The notes beneath the pieces are model-generated. The model did no database searches. It worked only from the letters and a program-made list of their open reading frames with translations, and was not told where the DNA came from. Shown piece by piece: positions 49,166-59,574 of a DNA stretch of 64,000 bases. The stretch lies in assembly GCA_020631735.1 (NCBI GenBank), contig CM036209.1, forward strand, positions 7,167,451 to 7,231,450, given 5' to 3'. Position 1 is the stretch's first letter, and each line of letters starts with the position of its first letter. The translations under genes and the position numbers were made by a program. Origin of the DNA: Saccharum officinarum. Taxonomy: Eukaryota; Streptophyta; Magnoliopsida; Poales; Poaceae.

Positions 49166-49635
49166 CTCCCGTCCCGTCTGGCCTCTCGCGTTCCGGTCCT
49201 ATCCCTTAGCTAGCTACGGACTAGCGAGGAAGTTCGTTGTCATTCGTCAATCGATGGGAGGAAGTTCGTTGTCATTTGTCATTGTCAATCGATGGAATTA
49301 GGTCCCAGCCACCTCCCTTGCTCGTTTCCCTGCCTCTCCTCCTACCTAACCCTCTTCGTCCTTGCATCTGGCTCAACTTGCAACAACAACGCACATACAC
49401 GAGCACGTACTAGTAGCTCCATCCCACACTCTTTTTATTGCATCCCCTCTCTTCCTTCCTGCACCTACCTACCCAGCTACCTCTCCTCGGAGCAGCAGCA
49501 GCAGCGTCACCACTCACCACAAGAGCTCAACTCTTCTTCCTCCTTGTTGTGTTCTACTACTTCTATCTATCTACCTCAGTTCCTCACTCGCATCCCTGCT
49601 TGCCGTACGTCGTCCTCGCTCCACACCAAGCGAAA

Positions 49636-50399
49636 AGTAAGTACATCGTCGATCGTCTTTCCATTATCCCCGTTCTTGTTTCATCATATGGAGACATCGT
49701 GTGACCAAGAGCAACGTTCGTACGTATCTTACATGCGCAGTGGGCTCGGAAACGGAGACGATCACCTTCGAAGGCATCCCGTTCCCGGCGGAGATCACCG
49801 CCGGCGCCGGCGGCAAGCCTCTCTCCCTCCTAGCCAACGGTATCACGGACATCGAGATCCACTTCCTGCAGATCAAGTACAACGCGATTGGAGTCTACCT
49901 CCACACCACCGACTCCACCCTCCTAGGCCACCTCGGCGCCTGGAAGGGCAAGACGGCGGAGGAGCTCCTCGCCGACGCCGCCTTCTGGTCGGCCCTCGTC
50001 TCGTCCCCCGTCGAGAAGCTGCTCCGCGTGGTGGTCATCAAGGAGATCAAGGGCTCGCAGTACGGCGTGCAGCTGGAGAGCTCCGTCCGCGACCGCCTCG
50101 CCGCCGCCGACCTCTACGAGGACGAGGAGGAGGAGGCGCTCGAGAAGGTCGCCGAGTTCTTCCAGTCCAAGTACTTCAAGCCGGGCTCCGTCGTCACGTT
50201 CCATTTTCCCGCAACTCCGGGACCCGCGGAGATCACCTTCGTCACGGAGGGCAAGGGCGACGCGAAGATCACGGTGGAGAACGAGCACGTCGCCGGGATG
50301 ATCCAGAAGTGGTACCTCGGCGGCGAGAACGCCGTGTCTCCCACCACCGTCCGCAGCCTCGCCGACCGTTTCGCGGCCCTGCTCGCCGTCGCTGCGTGA
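49636..50399 (+). CDS. CHIL: Type IV chalcone isomerase-like protein (CHIL)
   Basis: CHIL proteins do not isomerise chalcone. They bind chalcone synthase and improve its specificity, raising flavonoid output in cytosol and ER-associated complexes. The protein of 219 residues carries the type IV signature: ITFEGIPFPAEITA, LLANGITDIEIHFLQIKYNA, IGVYLH, LRVVVIKEIKGSQYGVQLES, FFQSKYFKPGSVVTFHF and MIQKWYLGGENAVSP. The start fits only after splicing. A GTAAGT donor follows A49636, and a GCAG acceptor ends at 49740. The joined A and TG then make the ATG of MGSETETITF. Intron 49637-49740 is 104 bp. Without splicing no ATG precedes the conserved region in frame. The rest is one exon, very GC-rich at third positions as in many grass genes. 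Asn and Ser replace residues that are Thr and Asn in catalytic isomerases, consistent with type IV. Confidence 0.88.
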
Positions 50400-51320
50400 T
50401 GATGCTCTGCTTTTTCCGATCCGGCCGGCTGATGGAAGTGCAGTGTGTTGAGTTCTTGAATGTCCGTCCTGTAGTACGTGGTGTCTCGTGTGTCGTTTGC
50501 AGCAAATTTGCAAGTAATAATTAATGATTTTTGCTATATTTCTGTCGACAGGTTTTGTGGCTTTTTATCTGTCAAAATCTGGTCCGTTGATTTTGTTTCA
50601 AGATCCGTGCAGCCTTTTCGGTGTTCACCCGCGCTAACGGGTACGCGAGCTATAGCATCCGAAACCCGCAATCCCATTTTCTTTTCATCTCCCACCACCG
50701 AGCGTTTCTTTCCCCAAATCGTATCCGCACATCCTCCACGCGCGGTGGCTCAGGTCCTCGCCGCCGCTTCGCTTTTGCGCCGCGCGCAGGGCTGTGGGTG
50801 GGGAAGAGGTTGTCGGCGGCAGTTGCTTTGAGGTCTGGCGCTGCCGTGGTGTCGCGCGCAAGCGGTGGGTGGGGCGGTGCTTTTTTCGGCGGCAGTCCGG
50901 GGCGAGCTGTGCCGTGGTGGGCGGTGGTTGGAGCGGGGATCCTCGGGCGCTGCTTTTCTCCCGTGCCGGCGGCCGCAGTGGAGCCCCCGCGGCTGCTGCG
51001 CTGAGCTGTGCTTCGCCGTGCGCCTGGCGAGTGGTGGTCGGATTTCGGCGGTTGTTCCGCCGAGCTGTGGTGAGGCACTGTCTTCCCGCGTCGCTCCCTA
51101 CTGTGCCGCTGCGAGCGGTGTTCGGAGCGGGATCCTCGCGCGCCGCTCCCCCGTGCCGACGGTCGCAGAGGAGTGTCTTCGTGCGGTCGATTTGTTTCTG
51201 TAAGTGTATTTTGTTTTTCGTATGGTTGCTCGTCGATTTTTGCTTTTGTTCGAGGTGCTACTGCTTTCTGTGCGCGCTGATGGTCACAGTCGTCGGTGCA
51301 TGCGCAGCTGGCTCGAGTTG
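50400..51320. other. CHIL 3' flank and a GC-rich unassigned tract
   Basis: 50400-50600 is probably CHIL 3' UTR. From about 50620 to 51200 the sequence is GC-rich and opens several long frames rich in Arg, Gly and Ala without a recognisable domain. It could be a 5' gene fragment captured by a transposon. I do not call a gene. Confidence 0.4.
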
Positions 51321-51520
51321 GCCCTTAGTTTCCAATTCCATCCCCAAATTTTACTATGCAAAAAGAAGATTTCCATCACATCAAAATGTCGGCAAATGCA
51401 TGGAGTACTAAATGTAGATGAAATAAAAAACTAATTGCACAGTTTTGTTATACTTTGCACTAAAAAACAAAAGCTACAGTGCCCGAATCGGGGCACCCAA
51501 CTTGTGATCTAAACACGGGC
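51321..51520. mobile_element. MITE of the GGGCCTGTTTAG family, 200 bp, TSD TTG
   Basis: It begins GCCCTTAGTTTCCAA and ends GATCTAAACACGGGC, with TTG at 51318-51320 and 51521-51523. Internal words GCATGGAGTACTAAATGTAG and AAAAACTAATTGCACAGTTT are shared with the element at 62382-62624. A 3-bp duplication fits PIF/Harbinger-derived elements. Confidence 0.7.
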
Positions 51521-51974
51521 TTGTTCTAGTTTGTGTTGTTTTTTCGTTTGCCGGCGAGGACCTCTGAGTGTGGGGGGTGGGGTGTAGATGGGTGGCGATG
51601 GTGCGGCGCCAACTCGTCGAGGCGACCGCTGAACGGTTTGCCGTCACGAGAGCTTCGCTTAGAGCAGACCTGTGTCTGTGTATAATCTTCGAACATTATA
51701 CTGAAGATTTGGAATTGTACGAAACTAGAATCAGTCCAATGTTGTCAATGTATTGTATTGCTTGCGCCTTATGGCCTCTTTATATAGGAGTACATCATTT
51801 AGGGGCAACCACTCTAACAGGCTTGATAAGTGCATTTGTGCAACAGATAGTTGCTATGTGTCCTATTGAGTCTTTTGGTACATTACTTTTTGTGCTGATG
51901 TCTTATAACACGGTATTTTGTGTAAATGCAGATTCAATCCCCATCTGGTCGTTTCACTTCAATTCTCTCTATAA

Positions 51975-52987
51975 GAATCGGAGGGTCAGCTTTTGGGCCC
52001 TCAATTTGTTGCTGAGGCACTTGCACCTGATAATCCTCCACTGAAGGTATGCCTTTTAAGTCAAAATCCGAGCAATGCATAAAAATGCATTTGTCTATCT
52101 TTTGTATTTAAGATGTCTTTTCAGTTGCAAGATATAACCCTAAACTCTTATTATGCTTGATTTCTAGATAAGACTTATTGACAACACTGATCTTACTGGT
52201 ATTGATCATCAAATTACTCAACTAGGACCTGAACTGGCAACTACTCTTGTAATTGTCATTTCTAAGGTACACAGGGATCCCAAACTTGCTTATTTTGTCG
52301 ATATTCTCCCAGCTGCACCATGAACTTATTGTTCAATTTTGCATAGAGTGGAGGCACACCTGAAACCTGCAATGGGTACTGGAAGTACAGAAAGCCTTCA
52401 GAGATGCGGGGCTGCAATTCTCGAAACAGGTTTTGACCTCCGGTTCTTGTTTGTTTTCTATAATTCTGTCATAACTGGTTCATGTGCGATCGGTTTCTGT
52501 TACTTGGTTCATGCACTGTTTCCACATCCTTGATATATGACTGAGCAATTCGTTATCTGAGAGCATGGTCTGCTTTGTAGGGTGTTGCAATTACTCAAGA
52601 AAATTCTCTGTTGGATAACACTGCCAGAATAGAGGGATGGTTAGCTCGGTTTCCCATGTTTGACTGGGTTGGTGGTAGGACTTCAGAAATGTCAGCTGTG
52701 GGTTTACTTCCAGCTGCATTGCAGGCCAGTGCTTTCCCATTTTTCATGTATGTTGATTTCATTCACACGCTTTCAAATTAACTCCTAAGGGGTTGTTTTC
52801 AGGGTATTTGATATCAAGGAAATGCTAGCTGGTGCAGCTTTAATGGATGAGGAAAGCCAGAACACTGTGGTATGGCATTATTAAGAACACGGACAACTTA
52901 CGATGATGGTATGCTTATCTATTGAAAATGTGTCATGTCAAACATGTTTATGTTTTTAACAGGTTAAAGAAAATCCATACTACAGAC
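51975..52987 (+). pseudogene. Glucose-6-phosphate isomerase gene fragment (plastid type), with introns
   Basis: The intact enzyme interconverts glucose-6-P and fructose-6-P. Exon pieces lie at about 51975-52044, 52168-52266, 52347-52429, 52581-52724, 52803-52869 and 52973-52987. They encode, in order, [34 protein letters not shown] and VISK, SGGTPET, then [20 protein letters not shown] and [11 protein letters not shown], then KEMLAGAALMDEE and VKENP. Single-base indels break exons 1, 3 and 5, and the donor after 52724 is GC, not GT. The start and end of the gene are missing; similarity stops at 52987 where GT-rich sequence begins. Retained introns mean copying at the DNA level, as with Helitron or Pack-type capture. 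It is not functional. Confidence 0.85.
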
Positions 52988-53700
52988 ATGTGTGTGTTGG
53001 TGTTTTTTTTTGTGTGTTTGTAGGTCTAGGTGTGTCCGTGTGTGTCTGTGTGTGTTGGTGTTTAAGTTTTCATGTGGTTGTGTTTGCTGTTTGGTTTTTT
53101 TTTTCCTTTGGTTGTGCCTAATTTTTTTAGTGTATTTTTGTTTTTTTGTCTCTATTGGTGCTTTTCTATTTTTGGTGCTTTTGGTGTGTTTGTTTGTGTT
53201 TTTTTTTTCTTTTTCTTTTTTTTATCTCTCTCTCTGTTTGTGTGTTTTTGGGTCTTTCCAGTAGCTGCTGCTGCTAGTGGAAAGCGAGTGTGAGTGTGAG
53301 TGCGAGTGTGTGTTGGTGTGGATGTTTTTGTGTTTCTCTCTTTCTGCCTGTGTCTTTGTGTGTGTGTGTGTGTGGGCGTGTGTGTTTCTGTGTCGGTGTG
53401 AGGTTTTTTGTTGTTGTGTGTTTTGCATTTTCGTTGCTGTTTGTTTTTTTCTTTGGTTGTGCCTAATTTTTTTAGTGTATTTTTGTACTTTTTTTTGTCT
53501 TTGTTTGTGCTTTTCTATTTTGTGTGTTTGTGTGTGTGGGTTTGCTTTTAGAGTTGCTGCTTGAGCAGCTTTGAACATTGCTTTTTTTTGGTGAATTTAG
53601 TTTAGTTGCTTATTTTGTTTTTTTTTGGTGTTTTTGTGGTGTGTGTGTGTGTGTGTGTTTGTCTGTGCGTGGCTTTATGTATGTGTGTGTGCTTGTTGTT
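52988..53700. repeat. GT- and T-rich low-complexity tract with an internal duplication
   Basis: It is made of TGTG runs and poly-T. The block GGTTGTGCCTAATTTTTTTA followed by GTGTATTTTTG occurs near 53108 and again near 53455, about 345 bp apart. Frames here are compositional artefacts. Confidence 0.7.
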
Positions 53701-54337
53701 GTAGTTGTCTGCGAGCGCAGACGCTGCAGCGAGCACAAGTCGCTGGTGGGGTGACATAGGGAATGGCCGGACCTTGATCTGGCTGGAGGTGCCTTAGGCT
53801 ATGTGGAAGGGGAAGAGAGGAGGTGCTGATGCCTGGTGGCGGTTGTGGATGTGGACATGTGGTGATCTAGCGGCCGCTAGAGAATGTGAGGACTACTGAG
53901 GAGCGTCGTGGGAGGGGAGCAAGCTAGCGATGATGGCCCCTTTGTTTTTTTGTGAAGGTGGCTATGAGTATTCTTTTGTCTTTTGAGTGCCCCAAAGCCT
54001 GCTAGTTGAGTTGCTACTGTTGTTGTTGCAGTTGCTGTTGCTTGCTGCTGCTGCTGCTGTTGATTAAGCTGCTGGAGCTTCTTTTTTTGCCTTTTGAGGG
54101 CCCCAAAGCAAATTGATGTTGTGTATTTTTTTTTCTGGGATCTACACTAATGTTTCTTATTTATATGTGTCATGTTTAGAGTTGACTTGTTCAGTTATAC
54201 ATGTGGTGATTATTGATGTTTGAGGGAGCAATAGAATGTGTAGTTTTAGCTGTTTTTTTAAGAGTTGTTTGCTAGCTTTGATGTGGTTGCTAGCTGCAAT
54301 CTTTTTCCAGGTAAACTATATGCTTCTATGCTGCTTC
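53701..54337. other. Unassigned sequence before the hAT nest
   Basis: GC-rich near 53710-53900 and T-rich afterwards, with a CTG/TTG run at about 54020-54060. No domain or boundary is recognised. Confidence 0.35.
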
Positions 54338-54475
54338 CACTGGCGGAGCTACGTGGCGGCGAACCTGGGCGGTTGCCCCGCCTTGCTCTCTGCCATCACC
54401 AGTGCATCGCCTTGCTTTTTTGTAGTCTCTATGCATAGTAGAGTGCATGCATTAGTCATCACCAGTGCACAAAGT

Positions 54476-54781
54476 TGTTGATTGTATTCCTTGTGTGCTG
54501 ATTATACTTAGCATATTTGCTCTTAGCATTTCTGGATAGTAGCTAATTAGGCAGTAGCTAATTAGTAGCACGATCAGTGCATGTATCAGCCTGATTGGAA
54601 GGCTTGTTTTAGTTTCCTTGTAATAGCTTATTTAAGCATAGCAATACAGCCAGAAAAAGCTGCCAAGTTTGACAGCACCAAACGAGATCGTGTCCACTGT
54701 GTTTGTGTGAGTTGTGTGTGTGTTCCTGGCCGTGACCTTGCCGGCAGCGCATCTGCGTTGTCTCTCCGGCAAGTTCCAACA
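54476..54781 (+). repeat. 5' LTR of the 5.1-kb Copia element
   Basis: 306 bp, TGTTGATTG to TTCCAACA. TATTTAAG near 54629 may serve as the TATA box. Confidence 0.9.
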
Positions 54782-54783
54782 AG

Positions 54784-54795
54784 TGGTACCGGAGC
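54784..54795 (+). promoter_or_regulatory. Primer binding site (variant)
   Basis: TGGTACCGGAGC, two bases after the LTR, differs at two positions from the usual TGGTATCAGAGC for initiator tRNA-Met. Confidence 0.75.
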
Positions 54796-54819
54796 CGGTT
54801 TTGCTGAGACCAGGACTCG

Positions 54820-55999
54820 ATGGGAGATTCCAAGAAGCCAGCCGACGGCTCCTCTGATTCGAAGGATGGCGTCAAGTTCCAGCGGGTGATTTGTGAGGTA
54901 AGCGGCGGGAGTAGCTACCCCGTCCTCACCAAGACCAATTACTCCGAGTGGGCATCCCTGATGAAGGTGAAGCTGAAGGCAAGGTTGCTCTGGAACATCA
55001 TCGAGCTCGGGGGTGTCGACGAGCATGAAGAGATGATGGCGCTCGACGCCCTCTGCACTGCGGCCCCACCAGAGATGGTGCCGGCGCTCGTCGACAAGAA
55101 GACGGCGAAGGAGGCGTGGGATGCCATCGCGACGATGCGAGTTGGCGATGACCGAGTGAAGAAGTCCGCCGCGGTGCAGCTCCAGCGGAAGTTCGATTTG
55201 GCGTCGTTCAACGACGGCGAGACTGTCGAAGACTATGCGCTGCGCCTCCAAGGGATGGTGGCGACCCTCGCCACGTTGGGCGAGGTGGTGGACGAGTCCA
55301 AGATCGTGGAGAAGATCATCCGCAGCGTGCCGGCACGGTTCAAGCAGATCGTCCTCGCTATCACGACTCTGCTCGACGTGTCAACCATGTCGCTCACAGA
55401 TCTTGTGGGGCGGCTGAAGGCGGCAGAGGACTCGTTCGAGGAAGCGCCGACGTCACTGCAGCATGATGGAAGGCTGTACCTCACGGAGGAGTGGGACGCG
55501 CGGCGGAAGAAGCGCGAGGCGGAGAACCACTTTGGCGCTGGCTCGAGCGCAGGCTCCGGCAGCGGATCGACGCGTCGTGGGCGCGGAGGTCCGCCAGCAC
55601 CGAATGGTAAGCCCACTGGTGATGAGTGCAGGAAGTGCGGGAAGATGGGCCATTGGGCCCGTGAGTGCCGCTCCAAGCCCAAGAAGGAGCAGGCCCATTG
55701 TTGCACGAGAAGAGGAGGAGGCCTCGCTGCTGCTCGTGAGGGCGTCGTCTTCCGCCTCTCCCGCGCTTGCAGAGACCCAGCCGCCGCCTCCATCACCGTC
55801 GGCAGGTGTGGCGGGCGCGTCGGCAAGCGCGACTGGTGCTCAGATCAAGCCGCCGCCACTGCCGTCCTCCCCATCTTCCGTGGCGGGCGCGGGGGTCGCG
55901 TCGTCGGGTGCGGCGGGCACGCGGATCCAGCCGTCGCCGTCTTCCGTGGCGAGCGCGTCGGCGGGCGTAGCGAGCGCGCGGATCCAGCTGAAGGAGTAG
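54820..55999 (+). pseudogene. Copia gag with one frameshift and a terminal stop
   Basis: The ATG at 54820 opens a gag domain (LTKTNYSEWASLMKVKLKA, then KEAWDAIATMRVGDDRVK, then FNDGETVEDYALRLQGMV and RSVPARFKQIV). A basic Gly/Ser linker and one knuckle CRKCGKMGHWAREC (about 55630) follow. An extra base near 55698-55701 shifts the frame. The expected continuation, a Ser/Ala/Pro-rich linker, runs in the second frame to a TAG at 55997-55999 directly before the protease. Such a gag-pol stop could be readthrough or mutation. With the frameshift, pol would not be made from this copy. Confidence 0.8.
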
Positions 56000-58900
56000 A
56001 AGGTGCTCGCCCACCTCGAAGAAGGAGACCGCGACACCAAGACATGGGTCCTCGACACCGGGGCCACCAACCACATGTCTGGGTGTCGGGAGGCGTTCGC
56101 GGAGCTCAATAGCGAGGTGCTGGGGACGGTGCGATTCGGCGACGACTTGGTGGCACAGATCGAGGGCCGGGGGACGGTCACTTTCGTGTGCAAGACCGGC
56201 GAGACTCGTTCGTTCACCGGGGTCTACTACATTCCCCGATTGACGACGAACATCGTCAGTATCGGGCAACTCTACGAGGTCGGGTACAAGGTCGACATCG
56301 ACGACGGCATCATGCGCATCCGGGAGCCAGGCCGTCGTCTGCTGGCGAAGGTGAAGCGCGCGGCAAACCGGCTGTACGTGCTCAACATCAAGATAGCACC
56401 TCCGGTTTGCCTGGCAACGCGTGACGACCCGGAGGCATGGCGATGGCACGTGCGCCTTGGCCATGTGAACATGGCAGCACTGCGGAAGCTAGCTCGGGAG
56501 GAGCTGGTTAGGGGCCTGCCGGTGATCGGCCATGTGGAGAGCATTTGCGAGGCGTGCCAAGTCGGGAAGCAGAGGCGCACTTCGTTCCCAGCGCAAGCAG
56601 AGTACCGTGCGGGGGAGCTCCTCGACTTGGTGCACGGCGACCTGTGCGGCCCCATTTCGCCAGCAACTCCGAGGGGCAGCAAGTATTTCCTGCTGCTGGT
56701 GGACGACCTCAGCAGGTACATGTGGGTAGCCGCAATTCCTTCCAAGGATTGCGCGGCGGCTGCTATCAAGGAGATCCAGGGGCGGGCGGAGGGCGAGTCC
56801 GGGCGCAAGCTGAGGGCGCTCCGCACCGATCGTGGCGGTGAGTTCACCTCCACGGAGTTCGCCGAGTACTGCATGGCGGAAGGGGTCCATCGCCAGCACA
56901 CCGCGCCGTACAGCCCACAGCAGAACGGCGTGGTGGAACGCCGGAACGGCACGGTGGTGGCTGCAGCGAGAAGCATGCTCAAGGCGAAAGGGCTGCCTGG
57001 CTGGTTCTGGGGTGAGGCAGTCAGTACTGCTGTGTATGTGCTGAACAGGTGCCCGACAAAGAGCGTGGACGGAATGACTCCGTTCGAGGCCTGGTACGGG
57101 AAGAAGCCCGCTGTTCACCACCTCCGGACATTCGGCTGCATCGTGTATGTCCGGAACACGACGCCTCACCTCAAGAAGCTGGAAGACAGGGGGCGGAAGA
57201 TGATCTTCATCGGCTATGAGCGTGGTACTAAGGCGTATCGCGCCTATGACCCTGTGGCGAAGAGTGTCCATGTGACGCGGGACGTCGTGTTCGACGAACA
57301 AGCCCAGTGGGACTGGGGCACCAGCAGCGACAGCAGCGCAACTGGTGAGAATGACGACGTCTTCACGGTGGAGTACTCCGTCATGACCCAGGCTCCTCCG
57401 GTGGTCGAGGACACCAGGGAGGCTCCTGGAGCTGCTGCTGCGGTGTCTGGGGACGAACAGACACCACCATCATCACCACATGCTGGAGGAGCTCCTGGGG
57501 CAGGGGCAGTGGAGTTTGTCTCGCCGCCAGGAGAGGACGGCGACAACCTGGACGCCAACTATGACGAGGATGATCCGCTGCGGTACCGGAGGATTGACAA
57601 CATTCTCGGTCCAGCATCGCCGGTTGGTTTCGTACCAAGGGCGCTGGTTGCTGAAGAGCTACTGGTGTTGAATTCTGATGAACCCAGCACGCTTGCTGAA
57701 GCTGAGCGCAGCCCAAGCTGGAGGAAGGCGATGGTGGAGGAGATGGAGTCCATCATGGACAACCAGACCTGGTCGCTGGCGGACCTTCCTCCCGGTCGCC
57801 AGGCAATCGGGTTGAAATGGGTCTTCAAGGTGAAAAGGGATGAGCACGGGGCGGTGTCCAAGCACAAGGCACGCCTCGTGGTGAAGGGATATGCGCAGCA
57901 GCATGGCATCGACTATGATGAGGTGTTTGCTCCGGTGGCGCGGTTGGACTCGGTGCGCCTGCTCATCGCCCTTGCGGCGCATGAAGGGTGGGAGGTGCAC
58001 CACATGGACGTCAAGTCGGCGTTCCTGAATGGCGACCTCCAGGAGGAGGTGTATGTGGAGCAGCCGGCGGGCTTTGTCATCGCTGGGAAGGAGCACAAGG
58101 TGCTCAAGCTACACAAGGCGTTGTACGGGCTGCACCAAGCGCCACGAGCCTGGAACTCGAAGCTGGACGGCACGCTGGTGTCGCTTGGTTTCAGGAGGAG
58201 TCTGTCAGAGCACGCCATCTACGTCAGGCCGAACGGTGGCACGCAGCTGGTGGTCGGTGTGTATGTTGATGATCTGGTAATCACCGGCGCCAGCTGTGAC
58301 GACATCAAGCTGTTCGAGAAGGAGATGGCTGCTGCGTTCAAGATGAGTGATCTTGGCCTGCTTCACTACTACCTCGGCATTGAAGTGAAGCAAGGCGCAG
58401 ATGGCATCTCGCTTAGCCAAGGAGCCTACGCCATCAAGCTTCTGGAGAAGAGCGGCATGGCTGGATGCAATCCCAGTCAGGTGCCCATGGAGGCACGTTT
58501 GAAGCTCAGCAAGGAGAGCACAGCGCCGCTGGTGGACGCAACTGCGTACAGGAGCATCGTCGGGAGCTTGAGGTATCTGGTAAACACTCGCCCCGACCTT
58601 GCATTTGCTGTTGGCTATGTCAGCCGGTTCTTGGAGGAGCCACGGGAGGATCACCTTGCAGCAGTCAAGAGAATTCTTCGCTATGTGGCGGGAACCAGCA
58701 GCTGGGGACTTTGGTTTGGAAGGAAGAAGAAGGATCAGGCCCAGGTGACAGGCTTCAGCAATGCTGATGCTGACCTGACTGGGTTCAGTGATGCTGACTT
58801 CGCTGGAGATGTTGATGCTAGGAAAAGCACAACTGGAGTTATCTTCTTGGCCGATAGTCCAATTACATGGCAATCCATGAAGCAAAAGGTGGTAGCCCAA

Positions 58901-59260
58901 TCCACCTGTGAGGCAGAGTATATCGCTGCTGCAAACGCTGCCTGTCAAGCAGTAAGGCTGGCTCGGGTGTTGTCTGAAGTGCAAGGAGGGACACCGAGAG
59001 CACCTATGCTGAAAGTGGACAACAAGTCTGCAATTGCTCTGATCAAGAACCCAATACTCCATGGACAGAGCAAGCACATTGAGGTGAAGTATCACTATGT
59101 ACGTGAGTCTGCAGACAATGGCCTAATCAAAGTGGATTTTGTCAGAAGTGAAGAACAGCTGGGTGACATTCTGACAAAGGCTCTAGGCAGAGTCAAGTTT
59201 CATGAGCAGCGTGCCAAGATCGGCATGCTTGATGTAAATGTTCAGCACAGCAAGGCTTAG
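56000..59260 (+). CDS. Copia pol polyprotein, intact frame of about 1085 residues
   Basis: Pol matures into protease, integrase, reverse transcriptase and RNase H inside virus-like particles. Approximate residues: protease LDTGATNHMSG (17-27); pre-integrase WRWHVRLGHVNM and a zinc-binding CEACQVGK (about 150-195); integrase core HGDLCGP (209), LRTDRGGEF (272) and NGVVERRNGT (308); RT from NQTWSLADLPPGRQAIG (585), MDVKSAFLNGDLQEEVYVEQ, and the catalytic YVDDLVI (752); RNase H FSDADFAGD (927), CEAEYIAA (969) and a C-terminal LGDILTKAL. All catalytic motifs look intact. No ATG lies before the protease, as expected for a gag-pol fusion. An in-frame duplication of FSNADADLTGFSDADFAGD type sits in RNase H. 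The stop is TAG at 59258. Confidence 0.9.
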   Translation, partial: KVLAHLEEGDRDTKTWVLDTGATNHMSGCREAFAELNSEVLGTVRFGDDLVAQIEGRGTVTFVCKTGETRSFTGVYYIPRLTTNIVSIGQLYEVGYKVDIDDGIMRIREPGRRLLAKVKRAANRLYVLNIKIAPPVCLATRDDPEAWRWHVRLGHVNMAALRKLAREELVRGLPVIGHVESICEACQVGKQRRTSFPAQAEYRAGELLDLVHGDLCGPISPATPRGSKYFLLLVDDLSRYMWVAAIPSKDCAAAAIKEIQGRAEGESGRKLRALRTDRGGEFTSTEFAEYCMAEGVHRQHTAPYSPQQNGVVERRNGTVVAAARSMLKAKGLPGWFWGEAVSTAVYVLNRCPTKSVDGMTPFEAWYGKKPAVHHLRTFGCIVYVRNTTPHLKKLEDRGRKMIFIGYERGTKAYRAYDPVAKSVHVTRDVVFDEQAQWDWGTSSDSSATGENDDVFTVEYSVMTQAPPVVEDTREAPGAAAAVSGDEQTPPSSPHAGGAPGAGAVEFVSPPGEDGDNLDANYDEDDPLRYRRIDNILGPASPVGFVPRALVAEELLVLNSDEPSTLAEAERSPSWRKAMVEEMESIMDNQTWSLADLPPGRQAIGLKWVFKVKRDEHGAVSKHKARLVVKGYAQQHGIDYDEVFAPVARLDSVRLLIALAAHEGWEVHHMDVKSAFLNGDLQEEVYVEQPAGFVIAGKEHKVLKLHKALYGLHQAPRAWNSKLDGTLVSLGFRRSLSEHAIYVRPNGGTQLVVGVYVDDLVITGASCDDIKLFEKEMAAAFKMSDLGLLHYYLGIEVKQGADGISLSQGAYAIKLLEKSGMAGCNPSQVPMEARLKLSKESTAPLVDATAYRSIVGSLRYLVNTRPDLAFAVGYVSRFLEEPREDHLAAVKRILRYVAGTSSWGLWFGRKKKDQAQVTGFSNADADLTGFSDADFAGDVDARKSTTGVIFLADSPITWQSMKQKVVAQSTCEAEYIAAANAACQAVRLARVLSEVQGGTPRAPMLKVDNKSAIALIKNPILHGQSKHIEVKYHYVRESADNGLIKVDFVRSEEQLGDILTKALGRVKFHEQRAKIGMLDVNVQHSKA

Positions 59261-59268
59261 GAGGAGAT

Positions 59269-59574
59269 TGTTGATTGTATTCCTTGTGTGCTGATTATAC
59301 TTAGCATATTTGCTCTTAGCATTTCTGGATAGTAGCTAATTAGGCAGTAGCTAATTAGTAGCACGATCAGTGCATGTATCAGCCTGATTGGAAGGCTTGT
59401 TTTAGTTTCCTTGTAATAGCTTATTTAAGCATAGCAATACAGCCAGAAAAAGCTGCCAAGTTTGACAGCACCAAACGAGATCGTGTCCACTGTGTTCGCG
59501 TGAGTTGTGTGTGTGTTCCTGGCCGTGACCTTGCCGGCAGCGCATCTGCGTTGTCTCTCCGGCAAGTTCCAACA
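59269..59574 (+). repeat. 3' LTR of the 5.1-kb Copia element
   Basis: 306 bp, identical to the 5' LTR except for two C/T sites at about 59496-59498, both in CpG context. Confidence 0.9.

Larger units (their letters stand above)
54476..59574 (+). mobile_element. Young full-length Copia retrotransposon, 5.1 kb, TSD AAAGT
   Basis: Two 306-bp LTRs (54476-54781, 59269-59574) differ at only two positions by eye (TTTGTG against TTCGCG). The target duplication AAAGT is perfect (54471-54475, 59575-59579). The order is LTR, primer site, gag, protease, integrase, RT, RNase H, purine tract GGAGGAGA, LTR. It is by far the least damaged element here. Confidence 0.95.

Noticed and set aside
49292..50524. 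A 410-residue frame overlapping CHIL
   Set aside because: It reads the CHIL exon in a wrong frame, giving Arg/Pro/His-rich sequence. The CHIL frame has family conservation.
50636..50656. CCCGCGCTAACGGG hairpin followed by GAGCTAT as a Helitron 3' end
   Set aside because: The end should read CTRR, and here it is CTAT. No 5' TC end was found at a suitable place.
52992..53578. Cys/Phe/Val-rich frames of up to 118 residues
   Set aside because: They are artefacts of TGTG and poly-T low-complexity sequence.
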